Part shown: positions 53,769 to 64,000 of the stretch, in pieces
How positions within the stretch are numbered: the stretch's first letter is position 1
Layout of the letters: each line of letters begins with the position of its first letter
Source: Symbiodinium natans
Taxonomy: Eukaryota > Sar > Dinophyceae > Suessiales > Symbiodiniaceae
NCBI GenBank assembly: GCA_905221605.1
Contig: CAJNDS010002167.1
Span: 505,849-569,848 of the forward strand
DNA: 64,000 nt
Direction of reading: 5' to 3'
Notes under the pieces: model-generated
What the model was told of the DNA's origin: nothing
Seen by the model: only the letters and a program-made list of their open reading frames with translations
Database searches by the model: none
Translations under genes and position numbers: made by a program

Positions 53769-55333
53769 AAGCTTTTGGTGCGTATGGGGTGGAACGACTC
53801 TCAGAACCACAAGCAGGTGTCTAAACTGGCAGAGCTGTCCTGGTTCAGGTTCTTGACTGAAAATATCACCAGGAGAAGGCAGGCCACAAACTCCTGTAGA
53901 ACATGTGTCTACGACACGGGGATGGGATTGTTCAATGAGTGTGTGTCGGGACAGATATTTGCAAGACTGTGGTGGCAAGGCTCCTTTGGCACGCTCATGA
54001 CACCAAGCATCCAAATAAGTTCATCGAGACGCTGGGCTTCCATCATTTGCCCACAGGAAACACAAAGATCGAGATCTCTATCTACTCCGCTTGACTGGAA
54101 GTACAAGGCGAGATTCCTTCTCACTCAGAGAACACAAGCCCCAGCATGCATCTTTAGGTGCTGCGCGCGCAACCCTATAAACCTTAAAAACCCTATAAAC
54201 CCCAAACCCTGTAAACCCCATAACACCCTATTCACCCTATAAACCCGCATAAACCCCCACAAACTCTGAGAAACCCTACAAACCCTATAAAACCCTAACA
54301 CCCTATAAAACCTTTTATCCTTATAAGCCCTATAAACCCTATAAACCCTGTATAACGCTAGAAACCCTAGAAACCCTATAAACTTAAGTTCGCAATGAGC
54401 ATAAACATGCCGGGTGTTGCAGAGACGTTTCTGGAACTCCACGCGGTGCTTCCAAATGAAGCCGTGGCATTTTCGCAGTGGCTTCTGGCCTGGGCGAGAA
54501 GTGGGGCTGTGGTTGGGTTGAGAAGTGTAAGAGTACACATATCTTACTGGCAGTTCAAGTGATTTACCGACTCTGCTGTATACATGGGATGGGATTGGGG
54601 GCATTCGCTATGCGCGGGGTTGGCTTTTATCTTATTCACGAATAGTCTCAACCCCAGAGAAGGATACAAACCTCAAGAGAACCCATATATATATATATAT
54701 ATTTATATAGAGACCTGTGACAGTACATACCGCTTACCAGTTTGAACTCCCTATCTCAACCCCACAAAGGCCGACGCTTTCGTTCTCCTGTGACTGAACT
54801 TTGCTGGATTGAGCTTTGCTCCGCAGCACGGTCGAAACATGTTGCCATCCTGAGGCAACTAAGATGCAAAGCTTCTAGGCCGATCTCCCCAGGACCGGGC
54901 TCGAACATGTAGCTTATTATACCTTTGCGAGAGCTAGGAAAGAATGGTGGCTAGTGAGTGTAGCCGGTTTCTGGAGGCCAGCAGGCTGCATCAGTCAGGA
55001 TTGACTGTCGACGTCATACCAAAATTCGAGGCAACATTCTTTGTAAAAGAAGCATGTACAGGCCCTACATAAACCTTTAAACCCTATAAACCCTATAAGC
55101 CCTAGAAGCCCTATTCGCTTGTACATCGGCAAGACGGAACTTGAGACCCCTGCACCGTCTAAGTGCCCAAAACCTGAAGTCACCTCATTGTCGTTCGAAA
55201 GCACAAGCGCATGCCACTAAACGGCGCGCACGCAGCATTGAAACCCCAGCTATGCAACATCGAGCGATAGCTCCCACTCAAAGCTTCATGATGGCCTCAG
55301 TTGCAACGCCTGCAACTTTGGAAGTGTCATTGC
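53769..55333 (-). other. Possible upstream exons of the 15-exon gene; otherwise unassigned
   Basis: On the - strand, about 54120-53930 has a frame with LDLCVSCGQMMEAQRLDELI and about 54540-54375 one with KCHGFIWKHRVEFQKRLCNT. Either could be an N-terminal exon of the gene that starts at or before 53605, but I could not fix splice sites. CCCTATAAACCC-type repeats occur at 54170-54385. 54600-55330 holds nothing I recognise. Confidence 0.3.
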
Positions 55334-58300
55334 TCACAGGGTGGCCTCGTGGAGCTTTTCAAGGGCAATGTTTCCGTGGTACTTGATCCGGTCCAACTCC
55401 CACATCACGTTCTGGTCGTGGTAGATAACCTCGGCTCCCAAGTCAGCCCAGCCGACGCGGTCCTCAAGGGGGGCGTCGACGATGCTCTTCTCGACGACGC
55501 GGGCCTTGTGTATCACACTTCCGGAAATTTCAACATGAATCCCAATCTGTGGAACGTTATATATTTCAAACTGAACACAAAACAGAAACTTGCCGAGGAA
55601 CGATCTCCACAACACTCTGGATTCCACACAGCATGCGGTGCGTGTAGGAAAGGTCGAGCTCCGGAAAGTCCGCAGCAGAGGCATTGATGGTGAAGTAATC
55701 CTTCGCGCTGCTCTTTTCACCGCTCTTAATCTTCAGGGAGGATGTCAGCCTGGTCCAGTAGATGTTGTAGAGCGTGCGGGTGAACTTCGGCAGAACGGCC
55801 CGGATCTCCTTCTTGAGCGCCGGGCTAAAGGCGCGGCCACCGTCCACATCCGCCTCAAACTTCCCGCCAAAGTCCATGAAGCGTGCTACAAGCTCAGCGT
55901 CATACTCCCACTCGCAATCGGCGAGCAAGTTCTGTTCTGGCTCGGCGTTCATGTTCTCTTCTGTTTCGGGCTTGCTGGAGCTGGGGGAGGCTTTCTTTGC
56001 CCTTGCTTTGGACTTGCAGGGGCGCCCCTTGCCCGTCGTTGCGGCCTTCTTGGGGGAGGCTTTCTTGGACTTGGACTTGGGGGAGACTTTCTTTGGGGCC
56101 TTTGCTGCGGACTTGGGGGAGACTTTCTTTGGGGTCTTTGCTGTGGACTTCGGGGAGGCTTCGTCGCCCGCTGTGGACGTCGAGGCAGCCTTTCGGGGCT
56201 TCTTGGATGTAGGCGAAGCAGACTCATCGGCGGCCGCAGACAAGTCTGCCGACAAAGATCGCTTGAGCACCGCGCGGCGTCTCCTGGCCCCACGCTGCGG
56301 CTTGCGCTTGGCATTCTTTGCCACCCCGGCCTTCGGACTCTTGCATTTAATGTCCTTCTTCACCTTGGCGTCCTTCCCCTTGCCCTTGGTTTTTCTGGGC
56401 TTGCGCGAGGCCTGGTCAGCCTTGGTCACGAAGCAGCCACCCATTGCTGCCAGCACCTGCGCAAGAACAACAAACCACAGGTTCGCAAGTGCTCCCAGCT
56501 ATCACCATCTCTTTCGCTCTCGCTCTATACAGCGACCATGGATTACTGGATTACATACACCAAAGACCCCTCCTCTCTCTCTCACATTCACTGTCGCTTG
56601 CATCGATCAATCAGTTTGAAATTACGATTATACGCCTGATGACGCACGACGTTTGCCAGAACCCACACCTGATCCTCCGGAGTGATGTCCCCGAAGCGGG
56701 CAGTCGCTGCACTATCGGCTGGCTTCACGTGCGGAGCCTGGAACTGCTCACGCAGCTCATCGGCCGCAGGAGTCTCACCAGAAGCCCGATGGGTCGAGGG
56801 TGGGGGGGACGGCGCATCGAAGATGTTCGTGGGAACCGTGTCCACGTCGTCCAAGCAAGCTCCTACAGAGGATTGTTCTATAAATGTTCGATGTACATCC
56901 AGACTTTTATGGAGCTGTTTACAGACCAAAAGAAGACCTCCCTATATTTTTCTGATAGAATATGTGAACTAGTTACTCTAGTTTGCGTCCTGCATTCAGC
57001 GCCAGCCGTGCTTCATCAGCATGTTGATTCTCGACCTTCTTCTTCCTCTCAATCAACCTCATTCCGGTTGACTTGAAGCTATACATATAGCTCTACATGT
57101 GCCATTAACTTGCCCTGCGACAGTTCTTGCACACCCTTTGAAAAGCATCCCTCAAGAAGGTGGGCCAGGCAGCGCGGCCATCCTCGCCCTTGCTGCCGCA
57201 AGCTGCTCCGAAACCTCAGCCATCTCATAGGCCTCGCCTGGGAAGTGGTTTGCGTTCAATCGCACTCGATGCACTACATATTTGTTCTTAGCACACAAAA
57301 CATTATATCTAACATTTGGCTCCATGCATACGGGGTTCGAGGAAGGATAGGGCTTGTCACTGCACTTGCAGACGACAAAACCTCTGGCGCATCCTCAGCT
57401 GGCGTGGCCTCCGCCTTGACCACATCGTCCTCGATCACGATTGTCTCGGCCTCACAAGCACCAGCGCGACCAGAGCCGTCGCCAGCAGGTACAAGAGGGC
57501 CAACCCCGGCGCCATTGTCGTGGCCATCGTCTTCATCATGGTCACCATTATCGCCATCATCGTCGTCATAGGCGTCCTCGTCTCCCTCCTGTTTTTGTTG
57601 CCCAAGAAAGATATAACCGTGTTTGTACCACATGCGATTCACCCAACATTTCGAGAATGAACAGCTAGAAGAGTACACTCCGAAACCGAACCCTCTCCTC
57701 AGCCGGATCATGTGAGGCACCACACCTCTCCTTCATCCGCGCACGAATGGCGTTCACCACCTCCTCCACACACGTATCACAGCCTACATGTCACTTACGT
57801 AACTCTATCTACGCTGGCTGTTTGGACTTGGATCCTCTGTGACAACTGTGGTGGAACGTAAGAAGGACTCTCAAAAACAACTGACCCCAGCCTGCAACGT
57901 TGGGTCCAAGGTCAAGCAGAGCTCTTGAAAGACTGGGTCCTGAGCACGATCGGGGAAGAAAGGGGAAAAGGCACTTATGTACATACCACAACTGATCAAA
58001 TTTCCGGTAAATTCGACTCCGCAAGCTCACTCGAAGACACTTAGAACAAAGAAACCACAAGAACAATGCTGAGAATGCAAGTGTCAGTGGAAACCAAACC
58101 CTTTCGACACTTCATCTTGACGAAGCCAGCATATTTCCGAAGGTTCCAAGAAGCTGTATCAATGTCGAAAGAAGTGACTTCGCGGTGGTTGAGTTTATAC
58201 ACCAACTTCACTTCTTCACGCAATGCATCGATACCGGGTACTTTCTTGTCGTTTTCGGCCATCTTCTCCAAGAGAGGCTTCATAACAAAGTGCAGCTTGG

Positions 58301-58493
58301 ATGGGGTCTTGATGTCCATGTTGCGCTCAGACAGGGGTTTAAAGAGCTGCCCCCCACCCCGCAAAAGTGACCTGATCTCAGGGTCGGCGTCCCACACCTG
58401 TCCAAGCCCATCGATGAAGCTTGTCATCTCACAAGCAGGAGCCTGGCCCCCATCGCTTGGCTCCATTGACAAAGACGAAGAGCTAGCAGCCAT
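55334..58493 (-). CDS. 7-exon gene: nuclear-looking protein with acidic tract and H1-like SPKK repeats
   Basis: Exons (- strand): 58493-58100, 57783-57692, 57588-57366, 57237-57166 (GC donor), 56862-56651, 56456-55590, 55546-55334. All phases agree, giving a 690-residue protein. The start MAASSSSLSMEPSDGG follows an AG six bases upstream, suitable for spliced-leader addition. Order: N-terminal domain (residues 1-160, with KCRKGCDTCVEEVVN across the first junction); an Asp/Glu-rich tract (EGDEDAYDDDDGDNG); a linker with FGDITPEDQVWVLANVLAAM; a long basic region with KKVSPKSAAKAPKKVSPKSK repeats like histone H1 tails; then a folded-looking C-terminal domain (ELVARFMDFGGKFEADVDGG, FTRTLYNIYWTRLTSSLK, YHDQNVMWELDRIKYHGNIA). 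I know no named family. Acidic plus SPKK segments suggest chromatin binding; that is inference. The last intron is only 43 bases. Confidence 0.7.
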
Positions 58494-59160
58494 TGCCCTC
58501 TAAGATTCTTCTGAACCAACCCCGTGCTAACAAAAGCCAAACAGCTACCAGAGAACTGCACTGTTCAGCTCATGAGCTGCGCTTGCAGGACTGGAAAGCT
58601 GAAAGAAAGGCTCTGGGAGCGAGACCAGCTGTCGAAGAAATTGGCTTTGGTGCCATTGCGTGCAGGCTTCTTTACTTCAGCCGGTTTGCGGTTTAGTGTT
58701 AGTGTAAGAAGGGTTGCCACTTCCTACATGTGGCTTGAAGCATCTGGGCAAGCCCATTCGGGCTATGTAGAACCGAGCCCTTTATAGTCCGTGTAAGATT
58801 GTGTTGTATACCCCCCTAAAGTTCCTGTAAGCCCGGCCTGATTCCACATGCCCAACGAGCCGGCTGGTGGATGGAGGCCGCCCTTCGTTTAGGGTCAATT
58901 AGGGTTGGGCAATTATTATCTAGGGCATCCCCTGACTGAATCTTGATGACTGTCAGCCTCTACTTGCATAGCTACCATCTACACTTGTATACCTATGTCA
59001 TTAGAAACCAGGCTTTTTCTAGACAAACCAGGTTCTTAGACTTCATGTCACTCAAAGACGGGTTCCTTATCCGCGACCGTCATTTTTCAGGGTTTTGGGC
59101 GCCACTGGTAAACCCTAAACTCTAAACCCTAAACCCTACCCCCCCCCCCCCGCCCCCGAG
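58494..59160. other. Divergent intergenic region
   Basis: Lies between the start of the - strand 7-exon gene and the next + strand exon-like block. It contains a short repeat of the AAACCAGGTTCTTAGAC type at 59010-59065 and few telomere units (59111-59138). It is a candidate bidirectional promoter region by position only; no motif recognised. Confidence 0.4.
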
Positions 59161-59925
59161 TTCTCTGGAGCTTCCGCGCCTTGGGCAGGCGGGCGGAGAT
59201 CCGGCGGATGATCCGCGAGCAGCTGGCGCTCGAAGGCTGGCAGCTCACCAGGGTTTAGGGTTTCGGGGAGCAAATATGGGAGTTTCCTCGGGGCGTCCCT
59301 TGTTGGATTTTAGCATTTTGAGGTGTAAAATGCGGTGCCTTACTTTTAAGGGCTTTCTCTGGTTTAAGGTCATGTTCGGATTTCGTTGCTAGGATTTAGG
59401 GGGTAGACATGTTAGGATTTAGTTGCTAGGATTTACGGGGTAGACATGTTCGGATTTAGTTGCTAGGCTTTAAGGGTAGACAAGGGCTGCAACATTCACG
59501 GCTTGATGGGGGTTTAGTTCAAAGGGTTCGGTGTGTGGGGCTATGTGCGGCTTTGCACTTTCTAGGATCTCAGGAACGGCGAAGGCTCAGGCAGGGCTTC
59601 CATGGTTGAAATATCAGAGTTTTTCCTGGCTCATGCGGGCTTACAGATGTCCCCTGTAGAGCTGAAAGTGTGCACTTTTGGGGGGGCTTATGAAACTCAG
59701 CAGCTAAACATGTGTAATACACCCAACATCCCGAAGGCCCTAACCCTAAGCCCCCTGTGTCTTTAAACCACCCCCAAACCCCAAACCCTAACCCCTAAAC
59801 CCTAAACCCCAAACCCTAAACCCCAAACCCTAAACCCCAAACCCTAAACCCTCAATCTTCCCCCCAAAATCCTCCCAGAGGCACAAACACTGCCTTGGAT
59901 GCTGCGGATGAAGAGCCGCAGGCAG
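59161..59925 (+). CDS. Two exon-like blocks of an unknown + strand gene
   Basis: 59161-59252 reads ALGRRAEIRRMIREQLALEG in a clean frame and ends at AGG followed by GTTTAG, so the telomere-type repeat would be the donor. 59881-59925 is bounded by CCAGAG and a GTGTAA donor and continues in phase (LPWMLRMKSRRQ), though a neighbouring frame is also open. Product unknown. Further candidates: about 60149-60180 and 60448-60800. Confidence 0.35.
59391..59482. repeat. Tandem repeat, about 42-base unit, 2+ copies
   Basis: Units of GCTAGGATTTAGGGGGTAGAC plus CATGTTCGGATTTAGTT, the third copy partial. Confidence 0.85.
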
Positions 59926-59965
59926 GTGTAATTCTGACGATGAGTAGTGCCAATCGCCAAAAAAG

Positions 59966-60045
59966 ATTAGGGTTTAGGGTTTAGGGTTTAGGGTTTAGGG
60001 TTTAGGGTTTAGGGTTTAGGGTTTAGGGTTTTAGGGTTTAGGGTG
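59966..60045. repeat. TTTAGGG array
   Basis: About 11 near-perfect units. Confidence 0.95.
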
Positions 60046-60447
60046 CTTTGTCTTGCTGCCAGGGCCTTTGCTGCCCCTTGTGATGCAGTCTGCTGCGTCT
60101 GTGTTGCGAGACGGATGCCTGCGCGCTGCCTGACATTTTCCCTGGGCAGGCATCCGACATGAAGCCAGGCTCGTGTCCGTAACCCTAAACCCTATACCCT
60201 AAACCCGACACCCTAGACGCAAAGCCCTAAACACACAGCTTCAACCCTGAACGCATGGAACCTGCTGCGCCGTAGGCAAAGGTGTTGAGACTCATGGGGC
60301 TGCAAGAAAGCCTAGGACACAGAGTAGGCCCGTGTTCCCCTTTGTTTAGGACTTCAGGTCCCTTATAAGCCCCTCTACACTACACCAAAAAAGGGGGTTA
60401 CTCTTGGGAGAAGAGCCTCACATCAACCTCGACCCTCATGGGCAGGC

Positions 60448-60800
60448 ATGGTCGCCGAAGCGAAGCCCACGCCCAAGCAGAAGCAGAAGAAGAAACGGAA
60501 GGGGAAGGACAAGCCTACGTCTTAGGGTCGGAAGAACTGCTAGTCGTATCCCCTTGTGGTCCCTATATAAATGTACCAGAACAAGCCCCCCCCAAAGCCT
60601 GTTCTAGTTCTTAAGGCTCCTAGAGTACAGCTGGGTGCTTTCTGTGGACGACTCTCTTCTGCAGCCGAACACCCTACAGCACCCCAAGCCCAAACATCCC
60701 TTGGAAGGAACAGCTCAAGGAGGAGGGGGGCGATGAGCCAGAGAAGGCTCCCTCGACATCCGCGGTCCCAGGCTCAGCAGGCTGACGAAGAGCAGGACTA
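60448..60800 (+). CDS. Basic exon-like pair, frame ambiguous
   Basis: 60448-60525 reads MVAEAKPTPKQKQKKKRKGK to a TAG. With a donor at 60519 and an acceptor at 60663-60664 it joins in phase to 60665-60785 (SPNIPWKEQLKEEGGDEPEK, then TGA), giving a 63-residue protein. Two other frames over the same bases are also open (an SR-like and an acidic one), so the reading frame is not established. The ATG follows a CAG and may be an acceptor rather than a start. Confidence 0.3.
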
Positions 60801-60931
60801 GGGTTTAGGGTTTAGGTTTTAGGGTTTTTGGGTTTAGGGTTTAGTGTTTAGGGTTTGGGGTTTCTAGGTGTGATATGCAGGCTTAGCGGTTTTGGTTTTT
60901 GGCCTTATGGGACTGAAAGGTCTTTATTAGC

Positions 60932-61072
60932 CCCCTAAACCCTAAACCCTAAACCCGAAACCCGAAACCCTAAACCCTAAAGCCTAAACCCTAAACCCTA
61001 AACCCTAAACCCTAAACCCTAAACCCTAAACCCTAAACCCTAAACCCTAAACCCTAAACCCTAAACCCTGCA
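60932..61072. repeat. CCCTAAA array
   Basis: About 19 units, the first few with CCCGAAA. Confidence 0.95.
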
Positions 61073-61280
61073 CCTCACAGGGTGCAGGGTTTGGTGTAGT
61101 GTAGTGATTGGAGTGAGGACGTCTCAAGCCCTGCGTGCCCTGCCCTGCGTACACCAGCCCTGTAGTATAGCCCTCGAAAATCCCTAGGCAGTACAAACCC
61201 TATAAGCCCCTTAAAGATGTCCCTCTACCCTTCTGAGCCTTCAAGCTCCAATCCCGTAAGAAACCCTCAGAAGCCCTGGG

Positions 61281-61393
61281 CTTCAGGGTTCAGGGTTCAG
61301 GGTTCAGGGTTCAGGGTTTAGGGTTTAGGGTTTAGGGTTTAGGGTTTAGGGTTTAGGGTTTAGGGTTTAGGGTTTAGGGTTTAGGGTTTAGGA
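61281..61393. repeat. CAGGGTT then TTTAGGG array
   Basis: Four CAGGGTT variant units followed by about 12 TTTAGGG units: a homogeneous block of one variant next to the canonical unit. Confidence 0.95.
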
Positions 61394-62653
61394 AGCCCTA
61401 AACGCGCCTCACACTCCACCCTAAGTCCCCAAGATGTGGCCGATGATCCTTGAGCCGAGGTCGCTGAGCCCAGCTGCTTGGCGAGGTGTTCATGCTGCCT
61501 CAGAATCAAAACCCCCCAAGCGGGGGGTTTAGGGTTTAGGGTTTAGGGTTCAGGGTTCAGGGTTTAGGGTTTAGGGTTTAGGGTTTAGGGTTCAGAGTTT
61601 GAGGGTGTAGGGTTTAGGCTTGTTCTTTCGATTTTGTTGGGTCCTTAGGGGTTTTGGGGTCAAGGCTCTCTAAACCCGAAATCCTCAGCGTCTCCAGGGT
61701 TGACGGGGTCAAGGGATGTGTAGGGTTGAGGGCTTTAGGGTTTTTAGGGTTTAGGGTTTAGGGATTAGGGATTTGGGCGCAAGAAACCAGAGGGGCTGCC
61801 GTCCCCTGATAGAAACAGAAAGGCACGCTGGCCTGCTCCTGCTTCTCCACACATGTGCGGCAAACTCGCAACATACATTTGCAGGGTTCTTATAAGGGAG
61901 GAGGGTTCCAGGGGTGTATAGAACCCAAGTTTCCCTAATACTCCCTACTACTCGTTAAGGCTTCCTGAGCTTCCCTAAGGTTCCCTACCCCCCCTTGAAC
62001 CGCCCTCATTCAAGAACTCTATAATACATGAGGTCGTGCACAACGTACCCTTGCGAGGTCTTACATGAATTTTGACAAAAAGTTGCCACATGCAGCCAAA
62101 GGAATGCACCAGGCATCGTGATTGATAATAAGGTGCATGCTTTAAATGCCAAAGATAGTGAAGAAGACAGAGTGTATCATATCCATACGATGGCGCCATT
62201 TAACGTCTAGAATACCCACCCATATGATTGCGTCATATAGCGTCTATAGAGGCTGATGGGCTCAAAGCTTGTCCTCGGCCGACCCATAGCAGCTCAAGGG
62301 ACAGGAGCTTTGGGGTGGGGTGGGATGAGTGGGGGGGAGTGAGTGGGGAGGGAGTTGGGGGGGAGTTGGGGGGGGCGGGGGTGAGCGGGAGCGTGGAGGG
62401 GGGGGGGGGGGGGGGGGTGTGGGGAGAATTGGAAAGGGGGAGTTGGTGTATCTTTGGCTTCAAACCTCCTATCCCTAAACCCTATGTTGTGCAGGGTAGT
62501 TCCCATTGAAAGAGTATCCATAAAATCATTGTCGCGGACATCAATCTCCTACGAACCTGTGGGTATGTTGTAGAATATAGGATTCATAAACAGGATCTGC
62601 GCAGGAAGTAGGCAAGGGTTTCAATCGCACCCATATATATATATATATATATA

Positions 62654-62724
62654 TAAATATTAATATTAATATTAATATTAATATTAATATTAATATTAAT
62701 ATTAATATTAATATTAATATTAAC
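62654..62724. repeat. (ATTAAT)n microsatellite
   Basis: About 11 tandem ATTAAT units preceded by (TA)n. Confidence 0.95.
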
Positions 62725-62933
62725 TTTAAAGAGTTTTCATAATGATGAACACGCCCACGCAAAGCGATCGGAGTTGTAGGGTTAGTTGTCCACCTGGGAG
62801 GCATGCATCAGCAGATCACAAGACATTGAACGTTTACAACGTTGATTCTTCTAGTTTTCGTACATTAGGGGTTTAGGGGTTTAGGGTTTAGGGTTTAGGG
62901 GTTTAGGGGTTTAGGGGTTTAGGGTTTAGGGTT

Positions 62934-63035
62934 TGTACATGTAGACCCAACAAATTGTACATGTAGACCCAGCAAATTATACATGTAGACCAAATGAACT
63001 TGTACATATGTAGACCCAACAAATTATACATGTAC
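62934..63035. repeat. Tandem repeat, about 23-base unit
   Basis: Four copies of TGTACATGTAGACCCAACAA with small changes. Confidence 0.9.
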
Positions 63036-63628
63036 ATGGTACGAAAGCACTGAAGCCATCATAAACATCGGAGTCTGCCAGCGTCCCGCACTTAGGGGTT
63101 GAGGTGTTCTTTAAACCCTAAACTTCTTTTTCAGGGGGCGTGAGGGTTTAGGGATTTCAAGCTCCAGAGGTAGGGCCGAAGCAAGTTCAGGGCCCGAGGG
63201 TTTGGACTTTTTGTAGTCTAGGGTGTGTGCGGACGTTGGGCGTCCGACCAGCAATTCCTGCCCAGGGCAGGTGTGGGAGGTTTGGAGATGGAGAGAGGGC
63301 TTTATCCACGCTGAAGGGACCTGCGACTATTCGAGCTAGATCTTGGCATTCCATGTTAGGGTCCTCTAGCCCAGTCCTGTCCGACCCTTCATGCAAGACC
63401 AAGTGCAGAAGCTTCCAAATATGCAACACTTGCATGGCAAGTGGAGGTCTTGCACCAGCCAAAGCAGCACATGCCCATGACCGGGCACCTCATTCTGGGT
63501 AACATTTCTTGCAACCTGCAACAAATCACGCGTGCCGGGCGTGCGGGTAGTGACGACTTGCCAAGCATACACTCTAGCATGGGAAGCACTGTGCTACTCC
63601 GCTCCTTCGAACACTCCCATAAGCTTGA

Positions 63629-63735
63629 AATAAACCCTAAACCCTAAACCTTAAACCCTAAACCCTAAACCTTAAACCCTAAACCTTAAACCCGAAACCT
63701 TAAACCCTAAACCCTAAACCCTAAACCCTAAAGTC
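63629..63735. repeat. CCCTAAA/CCTTAAA array
   Basis: About 14 units alternating CCCTAAA and CCTTAAA, a higher-order two-unit pattern. Confidence 0.9.
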
Positions 63736-64000
63736 GCACGAGTTCATTCCAGATGGTACTTACGGCAGTCTGTGGCCAATGTAATGGAACGCGTTCGGTA
63801 TGATGGCTTGTACCCTGGGAACCAAACGAACCCGAAAATTGGGACCATATACCCAATATGACTATAGTCCTTGTTGGGATATGAGCCAGAAGCCCTATTA
63901 GGGTTCATTTGGTTCTCAAGGTAGGACAAGCTGGCGCCCGCGCCCTGTTGAGGAAGAACCCAAGCCCGAAATGCTCTCACAGCCCACGCGCGCGCTGCCC

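Larger units (their letters stand above)
61394..64000. other. Repeat-rich stretch with no gene assigned
   Basis: TTTAGGG arrays (61527-61600), unique sequence at 61780-62300 with no convincing frame, a G-rich run (62395-62420), an ATTAAT microsatellite, a 23-base tandem repeat, and unique sequence at 63040-63630 whose several open frames on both strands I cannot choose between. The segment 61880-62025 resembles 29865-29970 and 38795-38870 (shared TTCCCTAATACTCCCTACTA and CTCCCTAAG-type words), a possible further dispersed repeat. Confidence 0.4.

Noticed and set aside
55590-56639. 349- and 281-residue + strand frames opposite the SPKK exon
   Set aside because: They are antisense shadows of a well-supported - strand exon; Leu/Gly-rich composition mirrors the AAG/CCC-rich coding strand.
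1-64000. A true chromosome end
   Set aside because: The telomere-type arrays occur in both orientations throughout and are flanked by unique sequence, so they are interstitial.
1-64000. Dinoflagellate spliced-leader gene or relict
   Set aside because: I looked for CCGTAGCCATTTTGGCTCAA-like sequence and did not see it on either strand by eye; a computed search would be decisive.

Overview
This window looks like nuclear DNA of a dinoflagellate, most likely of the Symbiodiniaceae or a close relative. I base that on four things: TTTAGGG/CCCTAAA (dinoflagellate/plant-type telomere) repeats scattered everywhere; reconstructed introns that use GT, GC and possibly GA donors; short exons in long one-way gene runs; and several proteins resembling families that I remember as strongly expanded in Symbiodinium genomes. 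The family resemblance is from memory and was not searched. I see no tRNA, rRNA, CRISPR array or prokaryotic operon.

Layout. From about 2 to 41 kb everything I can reconstruct is on the + strand: a small secreted Cys-rich protein (2.2 kb); a JMJD6-like JmjC oxygenase gene cut into exons of 30-80 bp (10.3-18.9 kb); a nuclear-looking SPKK-repeat protein (21.1-22.3 kb); a second JmjC gene with a hydrophobic N-terminal exon (25.2-30.5 kb); and a coiled-coil protein gene (31.2-37.3 kb). The space between exons is filled with telomere-type arrays, palindromic MITE-like elements and minisatellites. From 43.0 to 58.5 kb the genes are on the - strand: a 593-residue exon of an expanded family; a GIY-YIG-like exon; a 15-exon gene of a second expanded family (53.6-47.3 kb); and a 7-exon gene with histone-H1-like basic repeats (58.5-55.3 kb). 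At about 59.2 kb exon-like blocks return on the + strand. The strand switches are convergent near 42.9 kb and divergent near 58.7 kb.

How the parts relate. Exon joins were inferred by hand from AG acceptors, GT/GC/GA donors, matching codon phase and continuity of recognisable motifs. The - strand genes are the best supported, because every junction downstream of one frameshift keeps phase. The + strand genes are supported mainly by their JmjC motifs.

The most interesting signal is the polarity of the telomere-type repeats. In the + strand genes an intron usually has TTTAGGG units next to its 5' end, sometimes supplying the GTTTAG donor itself, and CCCTAAA units (which contain branch-site-like CTAAAC) next to its 3' end. 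The two could pair and bring the exons together. A second notable item is an insertion with an 8-bp target duplication that sits exactly where an intron must be removed (introner-like). A third is a MITE copy interrupted by CCCTAAA repeats.
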